Shown here piece after piece: positions 36,897-51,302 of a stretch of 64,000 nucleotides of DNA. Numbering within the stretch: the first letter of the stretch is position 1; the number at the start of each line of letters is the position of its first letter. The stretch spans positions 78,036,152 through 78,100,151 of the forward strand of contig NC_083597.1 in assembly GCF_020882245.1 (NCBI RefSeq), in the 5' to 3' direction. The position numbers and the translations under genes are program-made. Source of the DNA: Rhopalosiphum padi (taxonomy: Eukaryota; Arthropoda; Insecta; Hemiptera; Aphididae). The notes under the pieces were generated by a model that was not told the DNA's origin, searched no databases, and saw only the letters and a program-made list of their open reading frames with translations.

Positions 36897-39800
36897 TGTT
36901 ATATATTATCTTTATAATGTAAATTGTTTATTTATTATTCATTAATAACAATTTTCGTTGCATAATTTTTTTCTATATACCTAGCTATTACTACGAAAAG
37001 ACAAATATAATATGTTGTAATTCAAACCGTTTAATTAAAATATGATTTGGATAAATACGTATAATTTAATATAACGTTATAATATAAACGAAATACGATG
37101 TACTTGTCGAATAATATAACATTATAACATGTGTAATTTTATTACACAAGTACTAAATAGTTTAATTCGATTAAAAATTAAAAATTATTATAATAAAGTC
37201 CAACAATTTTATAAAATTTACTGTGATACGAATATTTTTATTTATTAATAAATCACATAATAGTTAATAAGACTTAAACGTATATATATTATTATTAAAT
37301 AAAGTACTATAAAAATGTTTGTTTCTTGAAGTGTGGATTATGAAAAAGTGAATCTCGCCAGCAAGATAGGAGGAGTATGTGACATAGATCAAGTTTACAT
37401 TTTGAATTCCAACGATGGACCAACGACGGGTCAGTGTGGGGCATTGACTGGTTACAGCAGTAAGTCATGACATCAAATCATCAATGCATTATAATAAACG
37501 ATGTTATAAAAATATTTAGTGAATGTTATTTCATTGCACCAAGACAGCACTTTAATATTCAAAGTACAGTGAATTGTAGGACATAAATTAATTTTTTTTC
37601 AGCTGTCGTTGCTGTGAAACCTAACCAAGAAAAACCTTTGAAAATAGCAATGGTTGTTCAGAGTGAACCGACCGAATATTGGCTGATCAAAGTGTCGCAA
37701 ATAGGTTGTTCCGAAATAAAACCACTCAAAGGTAGGAATAACAACACAATTTATATAGTTGTAAAAGCCATATTTTTGTAGTTATATATTTGTCCCAGGA
37801 GACTACTACAATAACCACGCTGACACGCTTATCCGGTAATTTTTTTTCTCCCTTACAAACAAAGCCTAATAAATCAGTAAACTCAAAATATATATGTGAA
37901 ACGTGAGGGAAAAAAGTTCGTATAGTTGTATAATATAGAAAGCTGATTAGTTGGGCGACAGCGTCTACGCCATAATATCGTCATGTACCACAAGCGAAGA
38001 ACAATAACTGTCTGAAAATAGATTTTTTTTACGGTTTACGCAATTTTATGTTTACATTATACATGTATATTGTATATACGTATACGCAAAACAGTATAAA
38101 CGCTGTCTCGAAATTCGCCATATTTTAAAATATATATTAAATATTTCAAACTATAAAAACGGCCGAGAAAGTTTCCATTTGAAAAGTTCCAACGTGCGCT
38201 GAAAAAAAACAAACAAAAAAGCCGTCATAAATTATTGTTTTATCACATAACGATCGCTAAAATGGTAAATAAACACAAATATAATAATATAGTATGTAAG
38301 CATATTATTATAATTTTTAAAGTAGCTTAAACACTGCACAGTATATAATAATATGCCAACAAGAGTATGTCTGGAAATAGTGTAAAGTGTTGATTTGAAT
38401 TCATTCAAATAATTCAGACTCTCTGTAGGAAACCCAAATAATGAATGATAAAAATTATAATATGTCATTCCTCATACAAGGCTTCCTCGTTCGATGGACA
38501 CGAATAGTAATCAAACGCAACATTTTATAGAATCATACAAAATAATGTTTGCTATCCTTTTTGTTATAATATAGCTTCTTAAATTGTTTACAGTAACTGA
38601 ATATTCCGTTTATGTTAATAGAGTTATAGCCAAAGGTTATAGTTATATAGGTATACTGTTTTGTAATAGATATATATGGAGTTTATCCAAAGATATAGAT
38701 ATAAGTACAATCTACCTGTATGGACGTAACTATTTGTATTTCGCGTTTAAACTTGAATGTGCACTCAGAAATCTTTAATCGTTGAGATATTGTTACAATG
38801 ATTTATGATTCGGAACGATATTGTTATATTGTTTGCACTATAAATCAAACGGTCCACGCAAGCACAACGAATTTATTCTGGAGGTTGTAAGGAGAGTAAT
38901 GGTGCACTACAGTATGCACTGTATACATAATGGTTCCAAAGTGATTTCCATCCGTACAATTTTTTTGTACAAACATAATTAATTTCGACGTACTTTAATC
39001 GGGTGATTAAGATAAATGCATAGGAAAACGTTTTTGTGGTTTACTTAAATCGTTTTATAATAATTTCACGTTCAAAAATTATTATTAATTATTCAAAAAC
39101 CATTGAGTTTATATATCGAAATATCGCGCAAACTTTCGTATAATTTATAAATCAAGGGGAACGACAGCGGCTTAATTTCTTATATATATATAAAAAAAAT
39201 ACTTAATCGCGCCATTACTTTCTGATTTATTTACAAGACGGAATAAACTTTATTTTTTTAAACCATGAAAAATAAATCAAACGGTAAAATAACTTTATTT
39301 TGTTTTTTTATTATTTATATTATTGTCATTCGTATTCAGGTCACATATATTATTCAGTTGTAAGATTCTAAAAAATGTAGTTAATTCATAAAAAAAATTA
39401 TTAAAATCCTAGATTTATCCTCAGTAATACTCAACTGTTGAATCGTCAGCGTAATATAGTATTATACACGAGTATGTAATATATACCTTATGCAAATATC
39501 GATCAATTGTCAGCCGCCTGAACAACTTTTTGCATAAAATGATAATTTTATTTTTTCGAATCGCCGTGACATATAAAAATTAAATATATATGTACTGTTT
39601 ATACTGCATAATGAATAATGATATTATATATTTTGTTAAATTGCGGATTAGTTATAAATTGATGATAAAGTTTTGTAGACAGCCACTGCTAGGCTGCTGC
39701 TGCTGCAACTAATAATACAATCAGTGAAGGATTTATCTTTTTTTTACCATTGCAAATTTATTATTTTTACTAAAACTTAGTGTTTAAATTTATCTTCGTT

Positions 39801-42800
39801 TCTAAAACTGAAGGTGATTTCATATTTCTCTTGTACCACTTTTTATAAATAAATTGGCACCAGATCTCAATAATGTGGCTGAGCTTCCAAGCGATTTTCA
39901 TGTTTGAAGTCGTATTAACGGAAAATACTATACATAATAATTATATGTAAGCATATTATATTATTCACTTATACATTGTGTAAAATATACCATTCTGTGG
40001 TAATTTATGGTCTCGTTATCGACGACAGTCACGACTTTCAATCGATACAGTGGCATACAATTTCTTATTATACGCATGTGCATAAGTGATGATATTGGAT
40101 AGTTTTTTTTTCTTTCTAAAATGTAACACGATTTTGTGTTTTGTGTAAAACAATTTATGGAGTTATAACTTAATAAAAATGTTTGAAGTAATATATTTAT
40201 ACGTATGTAAAGCAGGCTCGTTGTTTTATCAAATATAATAGGTACACTCGTTTTCGCAGGTGTTATACAAAATGTAAGTGTTTTTTATTCGTTGATGAAT
40301 AATTTAATATAACTATTCAAATAGTATTTGTAATAATCTTATTTAGGAATATATAGTTTTTATAAAACGTTAAAGTGAAATTTAAATCTTACATAACACA
40401 GAATAAAAACTGTTGGAAAACATATTTTATATTGTGTTATATTTGTTTATGATATTATTAATGTTTAATAAAAAAAAATAATATGTCGGAATTCATTCGC
40501 GTGTAAACAACATAGTATTAAACTATGTTCAACTGTATTGTTATAATAATATTAATTATAACGGAATTACCGTCTGGGGCCTATTCGTTTTGGGTAAAGC
40601 CATATGGAACCGTGCAACCACCACGGTACTTGTATAGTGTATAGTGTGTAGATTATAACAATATGCATACTGATACAAGTTAGAACACGGTGCTACGTAT
40701 AAAAGCGTTACGCACTACCAGTTATGCGACACGGTACACAATAACGGCTTGAAGCTGCGGTGGTGATTAATCGAAACTTTTAGAAGTTCTTATATCTGCA
40801 GAGCTTGGTAAATCCTTGTCTTAATAATTTAAGTAATCGAATAAAAAAAAAGCTTTCGAGCAACAGTTGTTTAGAAAAAATTGTCGTTCAATTAAGTTTC
40901 GAGATAAAATCACATTCGAATAATATTATGTGGACGTATTGTTATACTCGGCAAACAATAAAATACACCGCCATAAAAATTGTACTTACTTTATAATGAT
41001 ATTACGAATCATCGTGGATGAGCTTCCACGACCTCGTGCATTCGGGTTTGCCTGGACCGGAACGCGTCTAATTTTTACAATAAAAAATGATTTTTATTTT
41101 TCGAAATTTACTGTATAACAATCGCATCTCGGCGAGCGATCTCATATGTGTGTACATGCAATAAATGTACAATTATGCGTTTCATCTGATCTTTATTGAG
41201 GACTGCTGGTATTATGTGAGATTTGAAGGTCTGAGTTGAACTGTTGTGTTCTTTTTCTCTTTTTTTTTTTTTGTTGTCTGTCAAAAACTTTTATTATCAG
41301 TATAATAAATTGTATAGTTGGATAAGCCATCACAAAAGAGGTCGAAAAGATACCTTCTATTAATGGGCTCCACCGCGGAGGATACGAATCTATATCCCGT
41401 CCGAGGACTCACCCCGATATTTCATTTTTGTTTAAATTGGGGTGAATCGCCTTTAATTTATTAGCTCGAATTTCCCGTCCCATCGTTTAATGATGCTGGG
41501 CGTCGGCCGTCCATGGTATTCCATATTGATTTCCGTACATGACTCGGTATAATATAATATATTCACGTGATTCCTCATCTGATCGAGGCGGCCAGTGTAA
41601 ATAATAACGTACTATATATTATTATTTTATCGTGTAATATATAATATAAAGTGTATTATGTATACATAAATATATATATATATGTATTTCTTTTAAGATT
41701 TATAGGTTGTTCCTAGTTTATGGACCTCGTTAATTTTATACCACTGTAAAAAGCTTTCGGACAGCTGCCTCAGAAGATAAGGTTAAAGATATTTCTCATA
41801 TCTTTTCGAGTTGTGTGGCTGGATCTCTGTATATAGAGATCACAGATTCTTATAGTCGGGTATTTTTTCTCATTCAAGAAAGCACCACTTGTCAAATTCT
41901 AACGAATAATTGGGCTATTAAAATGTTCAAATATAAAACCGGAGGTTAAAGTTTTTGGATTAAAAAACCTTATAAAACCTAATTATAATAATAACATATC
42001 GATAGTTTGATTGGTCTCTCGAGTAATAAATATTGAATGAAAGATGAGGTACCAATTGAGTATCGCTGTCAGGTATCGGTCTCGTCGATAAATCAATGTA
42101 CCTATATCGACCTTATTTTCTAAGGCCATTATACGTGACATTATTATCACGGCAATATAAAGACGACGGAGACGTTATTCTTCGGTTTCAGAATCACCCG
42201 ACTGCGGTCTGAGATCCGTCCAACAAATGAACGACGACAACTTCGACGATCAATCACCGCACCTGACGCCGTCATTAGAGCCCGGACGTTGCGGCGGCAG
42301 TGGTGGTAGTGGCGGTACTAGTGACAAGGGTATCAGTGGTGGCAATGGCGTCGGTGGCAGCGACGGTGCCGGCAACGCTATGAGCCAACGGCTTAAGCGT
42401 CGCTCTGCGGTCCGTGGCGGCGTGCACGAGGTCCTACAACCGTGGCGAATGAGCCGGTCTGGACGTCACTTCGGGTCAGCTAGAGAACGGTTGCACACCG
42501 TGCGGCGCGAAGAATTCAGGGACGGCGACAACCGGAGGATTATTGGCAGCGACGAGGCGGACATTGGCGAGCACACCTGGCAAGTGGCCATCGCCTTGGA
42601 CGGGGTGTTCTTCTGCGGTGGTGCGTTGATCGCCGATCGATTCGTCATCACCGCTGCCCACTGTGTCATGACGTAATAAACATATGCATAATTATTATTA
42701 TATAATAGTACTAATACTAACACAATACGTATAATATTATAATAGTCAACACTTACACTTATTGCTTCCTAAAAGAAAAGAAAAAAATGAAAGGTTGGAA

Positions 42801-45800
42801 GCTAGACGTCATCTTTGCGAAAGACGGATTATAATGCGATCGCAAGAATTGTTTTTAGTGAATAGTAATAATGGTCTTTCGGATTTAATACCATTAACGA
42901 AAATATAATTAATATTTACATGTAAAACGCAATCGCGCGATAAAACATCTGCAGTATAACTACTGCGTATTTTAATAAATACAAATGTAACATTTTGAAA
43001 CGGAAAACAGTTGAATTCGCTCCACTGGATTCATTCCTCGTATATTTAAAATGAAAACAACATCTTATACTTACAAAATAATTAAAAATCACACTAAAAT
43101 TAAGATAAAACTTAACCACGCTAATCATAGCATATTATTATAATAACCTCACCTCATAATCTGTATAGTGCACGAAATATGTATACTCTGAAAAAATGAG
43201 TAATTAAAAAAATTGTTAATTACATAACTAATTAAAATTAATTGATTAATAAAACCATTATGATTAAATTCATAATATTTTACATTAGTTTTTAATGAAA
43301 ATTGACGCTAAGAAATTCAATAACAAAATAAAAATGATGATAAAATCACTAATAAAAAAGAAGATTATCTTGAGAATTCCGTCGACAACAATATAATATG
43401 AACAATAGTTCCTAAAAGAAAAAAAATATTTAAGGTATTAAAGAGGTTGATGAGAGACCGGGTGTCGGACAATCGTCTCGCTCACCTCGACTCAAGACAG
43501 TTGTGTATTCAATTTGAAAGTAATGATAAATCATCGTTCTTGGAAAACAATTCTGAGTCCAGATCAGTTAAATATATATATAATATACAATACCTATTAT
43601 GTATCCTATTATTTATTATATATTTTATATTGTATAATGCTTGTTGCTTATAGTACATTTTCGCAATTCCATGCGTTTATAAAAGAAAAACAAGTGTACA
43701 GCTAAATATTTTGAAAATGCATGGTAAAAATGAATGGTTTAATACCTGAAACTTAAAATAAAATAAATCATTAAAATAAAAAAAATATTAAATACAATCT
43801 AACAAAAGGTAATCAATTTTGATTTTAAGACACTAAGTCTATCATCATTTTTCGACTACAACTGAATCAAAAAATTTATGTAATAATAGACATCCTTTTT
43901 ATATTATTCTACATACAATACTTAACTAATGAAAAACAAATTATAAGAATTGAGAATTCGTTTTTAAAAAAACGGCTTATAAAAAATATATTTATTAAAA
44001 AAACACGTAGTTGTGTTATATATGCTAATATAACTATGCTAAAAGCAAGCCTAATTCATAATCGATTCAAAGTGAAAATATTAATATACCTATTGATTTA
44101 TATTATAATAATTGAAACAGAAATAAGGTTTTGTCGATTGAGGGTTCATGATTATCGATATCTGTGCACTGATATACCCTGTATCTTATATTATTCTATA
44201 TGGAATAATTTTCACGGAAAAAACTGAAAAAGACTTACGACAAATGCCTAACGTTATAAAGTCTTTCGTAAGTTATTTTTGACATCTATACTAAGAAATA
44301 TTCAACCTGAACTTTATGAAAATAAAGTGTTATATATTTATGTATTTATGTATATATATAGATATATATATATATATGCACTTTGTTTTCGCCACGTGCC
44401 ATTTCGTACCGTTTGGTTTTTGACACATAGCACACGATTTTACGATGACTTTTATTTGCACACGTTTGCGAATTCACCGTGCGTACATTCAAATGGCGTT
44501 TTATTTATTATTATCATCATCATTATTGGTTATTTTTTTTGTCAATCAATTTTTTATTATTATTCATGTTACCATTATTACCGTTTTTAGCTACCTCTTC
44601 CAAGCGTGAATTATCCACCATTGCCTCTGCATATTTTATAAAAGTCCATATTTATTATACGTTACAGTTGTATCTTGTATGGCAGTTTTCCGTTGTTTCT
44701 CTCGAAAACGATTGCGTCGAATGACGTAAAAATACGCATTATTATTACAACCGTATCCATACTAGCGACCAGGGACGTATAGTCGTGTGTACACTGTACA
44801 AGAGCTTATTATCTCAATTAATTTCTATACAGAGGTTTAAATTTTTAATAAAACGTATTGTTTTTAATTGACTAAATATTTGTCGGTCGAAAAAAAAACT
44901 TTAATTAGTGAAGTGTACCTATATGTATAGTCTCGAATATGATATTAAACTGATCCACGAAAAGTTTTATTATTGTTTTTCAAAAATATGAAACTTCAAA
45001 ATGTTATTTATTCTTTTTACCAAAGCTCAAAATAACGAAATAATACATTAAAAAATAATACTCGTTGTTTATACAACTTTTGACAGTCAAATACTACTTT
45101 TAGACTATGAGTGAACCAAGGAATTTATTGGTTTTATTAAGATTGTTCGTGTTTTTGTGCAAACCTTTTTGAATTTATATTTTGACCTTTTTATATTTGA
45201 TAAAAAGTTGAAAGAATACGTACCTACTCCAAAAACTTTATGACAAGTTTCTTAATTGGATCTTTTGTAATGTAATTTAAAGGATAATAATAATATTGCA
45301 CTTGAGATTTGTTTTAAACATTTGAAATAATTTTGATCAGTTTAAAAATGGAGATGTTATTTTACAATTTTCAGTTTTAGTTTAATGTTAAAAATAAATA
45401 ATCTAAGAAATTCGATTTGACGGTATAATTTATATTGTGAAAAATATTTTTCCTATATTTACATACTCTGTATAAAATGTATATTAGTATACTATAAATA
45501 GTATTAAATTGACGATATTCAACTTAGGGTATAATATTTTATTATAGTGACCACAGTCGACTCCCAAAAACCTTATATTTCAATATATACAAATATTCCA
45601 TTAAAAAAATCTAGTTGGTTGTCTTCATTTGTTTGTATAAACAATATATTGTATATCAATTGTACAAGGTCCTATAGTTATTATCCTTATTATCCTGGAA
45701 TAACACATTGTGCACATTCACTCTTTTTAGTATTCTTATTATATTTTCTTAAAATCTTATATGCAAATTATGCAATATATTTACATTTCAAACACACATA

Positions 45801-48800
45801 TATATTAGTACAATAAAAATGTTAAAATAATTTTATTTAAAAGAAAAAGAAAATTGTTTAAGCCAATTGGCAGAAACTCTTATAAAATCTTAGATAATTT
45901 AATGATTATAGTATATGATACTAAGTTCGGGTTCATCAGACTACTAAGAGCATATTATTCAAGTAGGTAGTTAAGTTGTTTGTAAGATTAGTGAAATTGA
46001 TATGGTATTAAACTTGTTAATCGTTTATTTAACAAACAATTATTTACATTCATTTTGCAATACGTTAAGTATTTTAGATTTTGAGCGTTAAAATTTTTTT
46101 TACGAAGAATTTTTATGAACACACTGTTTGGACAAGTAAAAACATTAAATTTTTTAACATGATGTCTCTAGACTGTAAATAACACGAGCAAAGACCACTT
46201 AAACATTTTTATATTTTTTTGGATATATTTTAACAATTTTTTAGTGAATTTAACTACAAAATCTGATCAAAGTCGTCCAATGGTTTATAATATAATTGCA
46301 AAATATAAACTTGTTCTAAATATTGACCCACAATCTCTTTAATTTTCGTAGATTTCCTTTTTAAAATATAAACTAACAAATAAAACAAGTTTACTTTTAA
46401 GAATATTAATACATATTTTAGTTTAATTAATTATTTACATCAAATAATAAGATCTAAAATGTTTTTTAGTGTAATTATTAGGGACCTTTATTATATATGT
46501 ACTTAGGACACTTAGGTAGACACTGCTTAATGTATATTTATGCACTTCATAAATTGGATTAGCAAGAATTTCTTGTTGTTATACAAATAGATTATTATAC
46601 AACTGGTTACCACTCAGATTATTAAAAGTTAAATTTCATATTTTTATAGTACCTACACATCGTACTTTAATCAAAATTCAATATGTTATAGTAAGTATTT
46701 GGTATATTTAAACTAAACCTGTATACAATTAAGTCAACAAATAGGAAAAACCATTCATAATTAACTTAAATGCAAACATTCGTGATACTCTATAATGCAT
46801 ATATTATAATATATATATTTGTATTTGTCAAAGTCAAACAATTTTTATTGAAACCCGTAACTATACACTGGTATGAAAATAATTAATCGTTTGTATGCTT
46901 GTAATATTTATAGGTGCTTAGCATAATATACACACTTTCTATTTAAGTCAAGCGCCGAAGTATAATAAAATATACACCCACCCCCATTCCGATATTATGT
47001 AAGGTGATATTTTAACTGTCGTTTGATGTGAACGCCTATACTGTAAATAGTAAATATATAACTATAGTCATATTTATATTGCAATATGCATAACTAATAA
47101 ATGGTATAACTACCGAGCATTTTACATCCCCAGACATTATTTACACCCGACGTATTAATGTTAATTTCAAAATACCTGAGGTACCTATTGTAAATAATGT
47201 TATGTCTGGTGAGCGCATTTCATTGGTGAAAGTGTATGTAAACGTACACAATTTCTTTTATCCAAAAAGTACATTCATCACCTATAAGCTGTATGAGCTT
47301 GAGTAGTATAATTCAAAACGTTTATTGTTGTAAATCATATAAAAAGCACTTGCTTTAAAACTATTTTATTATTAAAAGCCCTTCGCGTGGTCCTGTCATT
47401 TTGTAATAATATATTCCCTTGGTATACAATATTGTTTTCATTACAATATTTTCCGTCTAAATTCAAAATACAAGCGGCTTATTGAAATCTTGCTAGCAGA
47501 ATCCTTTGTTTACTATTCACATTTTCGGATACCTCCCGATCTACCTATACGTAATAATATAATTAATATTATAGTGATAAGCATATTACCAATAAGTAAA
47601 TAATTAATATGTTTATTATATTATATTTATAATTTTATCTTATGCTTAATATTAATATCATAATATTAAATATATGTTGCGTGAAATATATTGAAAATAA
47701 TTTATTCGACATATATTTCAATATTTGTATTACGTGGAACATAAATTAATATTATTATACAAACAAAAATTTAAAGAGATAATTAGATGTAAAAATATAA
47801 CTAGTATAAATAATATTTATGTGTTTACGTTTAGTTTAAAATAGGTCAGCATATTCTAGAGAATAGATGTAAAAAACGAAATTTAAATACACATTTTAAA
47901 TTGAAAAAGTGTTATAATTAGTTTGAATAAAAGTAATAATACTTTAATTTTATGTAGTTGGGTGACACGGGTAAATTATTTTTGAAACGTCAGCTCAAAA
48001 ATGAATCTTTATAATGAGCTTAACAATAATAATTATTTGTGCACTATTTAATATGCTAAAATTATGTAGATTATAAGCAATAAGCGTGACCCAAGTGAAA
48101 TGTACAATTTTATTTGGCACATATTTCATGATTAAATTAAATATAATATAAATTAAAAGAAGAGAATGTTGTTAAATCTTCATTACACATTTATTTGATT
48201 TGTCACCAAAATAATATTTAGTTAAGTCCCGGGGATATCGTCCATTATACTGGATCATAACAGCAGACCATAAAAGTACATATTATGAACACGTGGTTCA
48301 ATGTATAATATATATATTATATACACAGCGAAATTTCACAACGTTGTCTTATTTATGCACCTCACGCCTTTGGGATCAGAAATTTTCATACCATTATTAT
48401 TACTATGACTATTATTGTCGTTGTTGTAGCTGTTATTGTTATTCTTTATTTTTGTCAGAAATAAAAGAAGTTTCATCCCATTGCTTTCCATTTGGTTTTA
48501 TTTAATTTATACAGTGTTCCACGAGGACATCCTCTTTTAAAATATCCAGTCGTCGTTGGTAAATCTTAATGAGCACTGTATAATTCAACTTTGAAATCAA
48601 AACTTTTTTATCCACGTTAAATAACAGTTTTATTAAGTATATAATTATGCTGAGTGTATGGATTTTTTTAAATTCAAATTTAAGTTTTAGTTTTACACAT
48701 TTTCATTGATTTATATAAAATAACAAACTAATCGGTTTCAATAGTTACGATTTTCGTGTCGTAACTTTATATAATATTATGTATGTATTTATTTAAATGG

Positions 48801-51250
48801 TATACGTGAACGATATTCGGTTAGGTACTTAGGTCGTTAAGTGAATATTGAATACCTATAAAATATATTAACACATTCAATGTATAATATAATAACTTTT
48901 ATATAATTGATACGCTTTAAGAAATATAAAAAAAAATGCAATCTTTGTCAATATATTTAAACACCCATTATACGAGTATTACCTATTGCATTATAGTATT
49001 ATACATAAAATATATTTTTTATACGCACATTTTTACAGTAAAATGTAGTACTTCCACTGTTTTCAAAAAGACAATAAACTGTGAAAAAATTATTCAGACG
49101 TAAAAAAACGTAATGGCCGATGAAAGTAAACAAGTAAACAATTATTATTAACTTTTTAATTTGTCCCGACTGACCTAACGATGACCGGTCATCGATGAGT
49201 ACACTGCACTACAACAGCCCCGCTACACCACTTTGACTATATATACACAAAATATCAATATATAAATAATTCAAATTTTCTATACGTCCGTAAAATAATA
49301 CTCGATAATATAATAGTTATATTAAGAACACAATTAGGCGATTATCGACAACTGTGCATCGCTTTTTTTCACACATTAACTTAAACTGTTTATTATAATG
49401 GTCTTATATTATGGTGTTCTTTGATATATATTAAGGGCTATTGCATATATCAGAATAGGTAACTTAAAACAATGTTTGATTATTACACACGTATAATTAA
49501 AACTAATTTTAAAAATGTTTCATTAGATTATGAGTGACATATTGTTATTATATTGCAACTAATTAATTAAAAAATAAATCGGCGTTAGCTCACTCATGAT
49601 TGAGTAAATTTTAGCTTAAAAAAAAAACAAGATTTTTATATATAACAAATTATTATCGTGCGTACCTAACCTAACCTTACCCGGCCGATGATTAAATTGC
49701 TTCAATGCTGATGATGTGGCCACTGGCCACTATCAACTTTGGCCCAATATTTAAATTACCTTGGGTCGCGACCGTCATTAAAGTACCGGCACGTTTGGGA
49801 TGTTACATAATTTATGCGATTTAACGATTAAGTGGATTGATTTTGACATCGCACGTGGCCGCTTATTACGCATATACTAAAACTTCCGCATTTATATTAT
49901 AAACTGCAGTAATACAACGCCACTGGGTTGTAATATTTATTTTTGCACTTAAATTTCCATCGAAATCACCGAAGGGAAACGTCTGACCTACAAATGGAGA
50001 GAAAACCTTTACCGATGTATGCACAGTGCACACGCACCATTCAGTGGCAGATTTAGAACGAATACGGTTTTCGGACTGTACGCTCGGTCATACGCGAAAA
50101 TTTGGATAGTTTAACGTTTAACGTTTAACCTCCAAAGTTTCAAGCTCTGAGAAAAAAATAATATAGATTACTTTTGCAGAGTTTAGGTATTAACCATTAA
50201 TAATAATTTACATAATTTGATTCACTAACATACATAGTATATATGAGTCATCGTTATAATTATAGCTAACGATCTCGAGATCTATAATAACATTATATCT
50301 TAGGTACATTTAAATCGTTTTACAAAAATAATACCCCAGTCAATTTATATGCATATATCAATAAAAAATGTATTTTATCATTAAGCTTATATTTACAAAA
50401 TCTGAATGTCGTTAAGAAAAAATTAAGAAATGTAAAAATAAGGTGTATTTCTAATGGATTATAAAATGAAATACTTAAAACAAATAATGTTATACACGTG
50501 TTGTCTTATTTAAGTACAAATATTACAAGAAAGAATCGGTACTGTAAAACATTAATTCTTCCTCAAATAAAAATAAATATACAATATACAATAGCTGGCC
50601 CAGTGGGACTATAATAACTTACAAGTATACGAGTACAAACGTTCAAAAATACAAAAACACATGCTAGTATCGTGTTAATACTCGTATAAGCGTCGAGCAA
50701 TATAACATATTATAATACTGATATAATCTCAACCATAAAACGATGGTACATAATATATTATAATATTATCGAGATCCACGAGTTATAATGTAGTTGTAAG
50801 TATAAAGTATGTTCATCATTAATAGGACTCGAAAGCATACGTTTTTAAAGCAGACCATTATAGACACTTATTCTGTACAATGATCAAATTTAAAATGTTA
50901 ATAGTTTTGTATATTTTGAAAATTTTAGAGGAAAAGTGGATTTTCTTAATTTGTTTGTATTTTTATGCATATTTCTTTTTTGAAAAGTGCGAAGTATTTT
51001 ATACTCCATTATTTATCATTGATATTTTATTTTCCTTAAGATATATGCAGTGTCAAAAAACAAGTTTTTCCACCCACAATAATAATTTGATTTGATGTTA
51101 TTATTATTACAGTATATTATAATTTTTGACAACCAGTTTTTCATTGAATTTTATTGATATTATGGCTGTCATTTTTTATAGTAAAAATATATTATGTAAT
51201 ATAATACTATTTAACTAATAATTGATGTTACAATAATTTTTTTTGCGTAT

Positions 51251-51302
<52 letters not shown>

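Noticed and set aside
42466..42723. Minus-strand frames opposite protease exon 7
   Set aside because: They are shadows of the GC-rich coding exon with no motifs of their own.
44279..44724. 103- and 81-residue plus-strand frames in protease intron 7
   Set aside because: The translations are Tyr/Ile/Phe-rich text from AT microsatellites. There is no start context or motif.
50045..50075. CAGTGGCAGATTTAG, resembling a hAT terminus
   Set aside because: No inverted partner or 8-bp duplication was found nearby.
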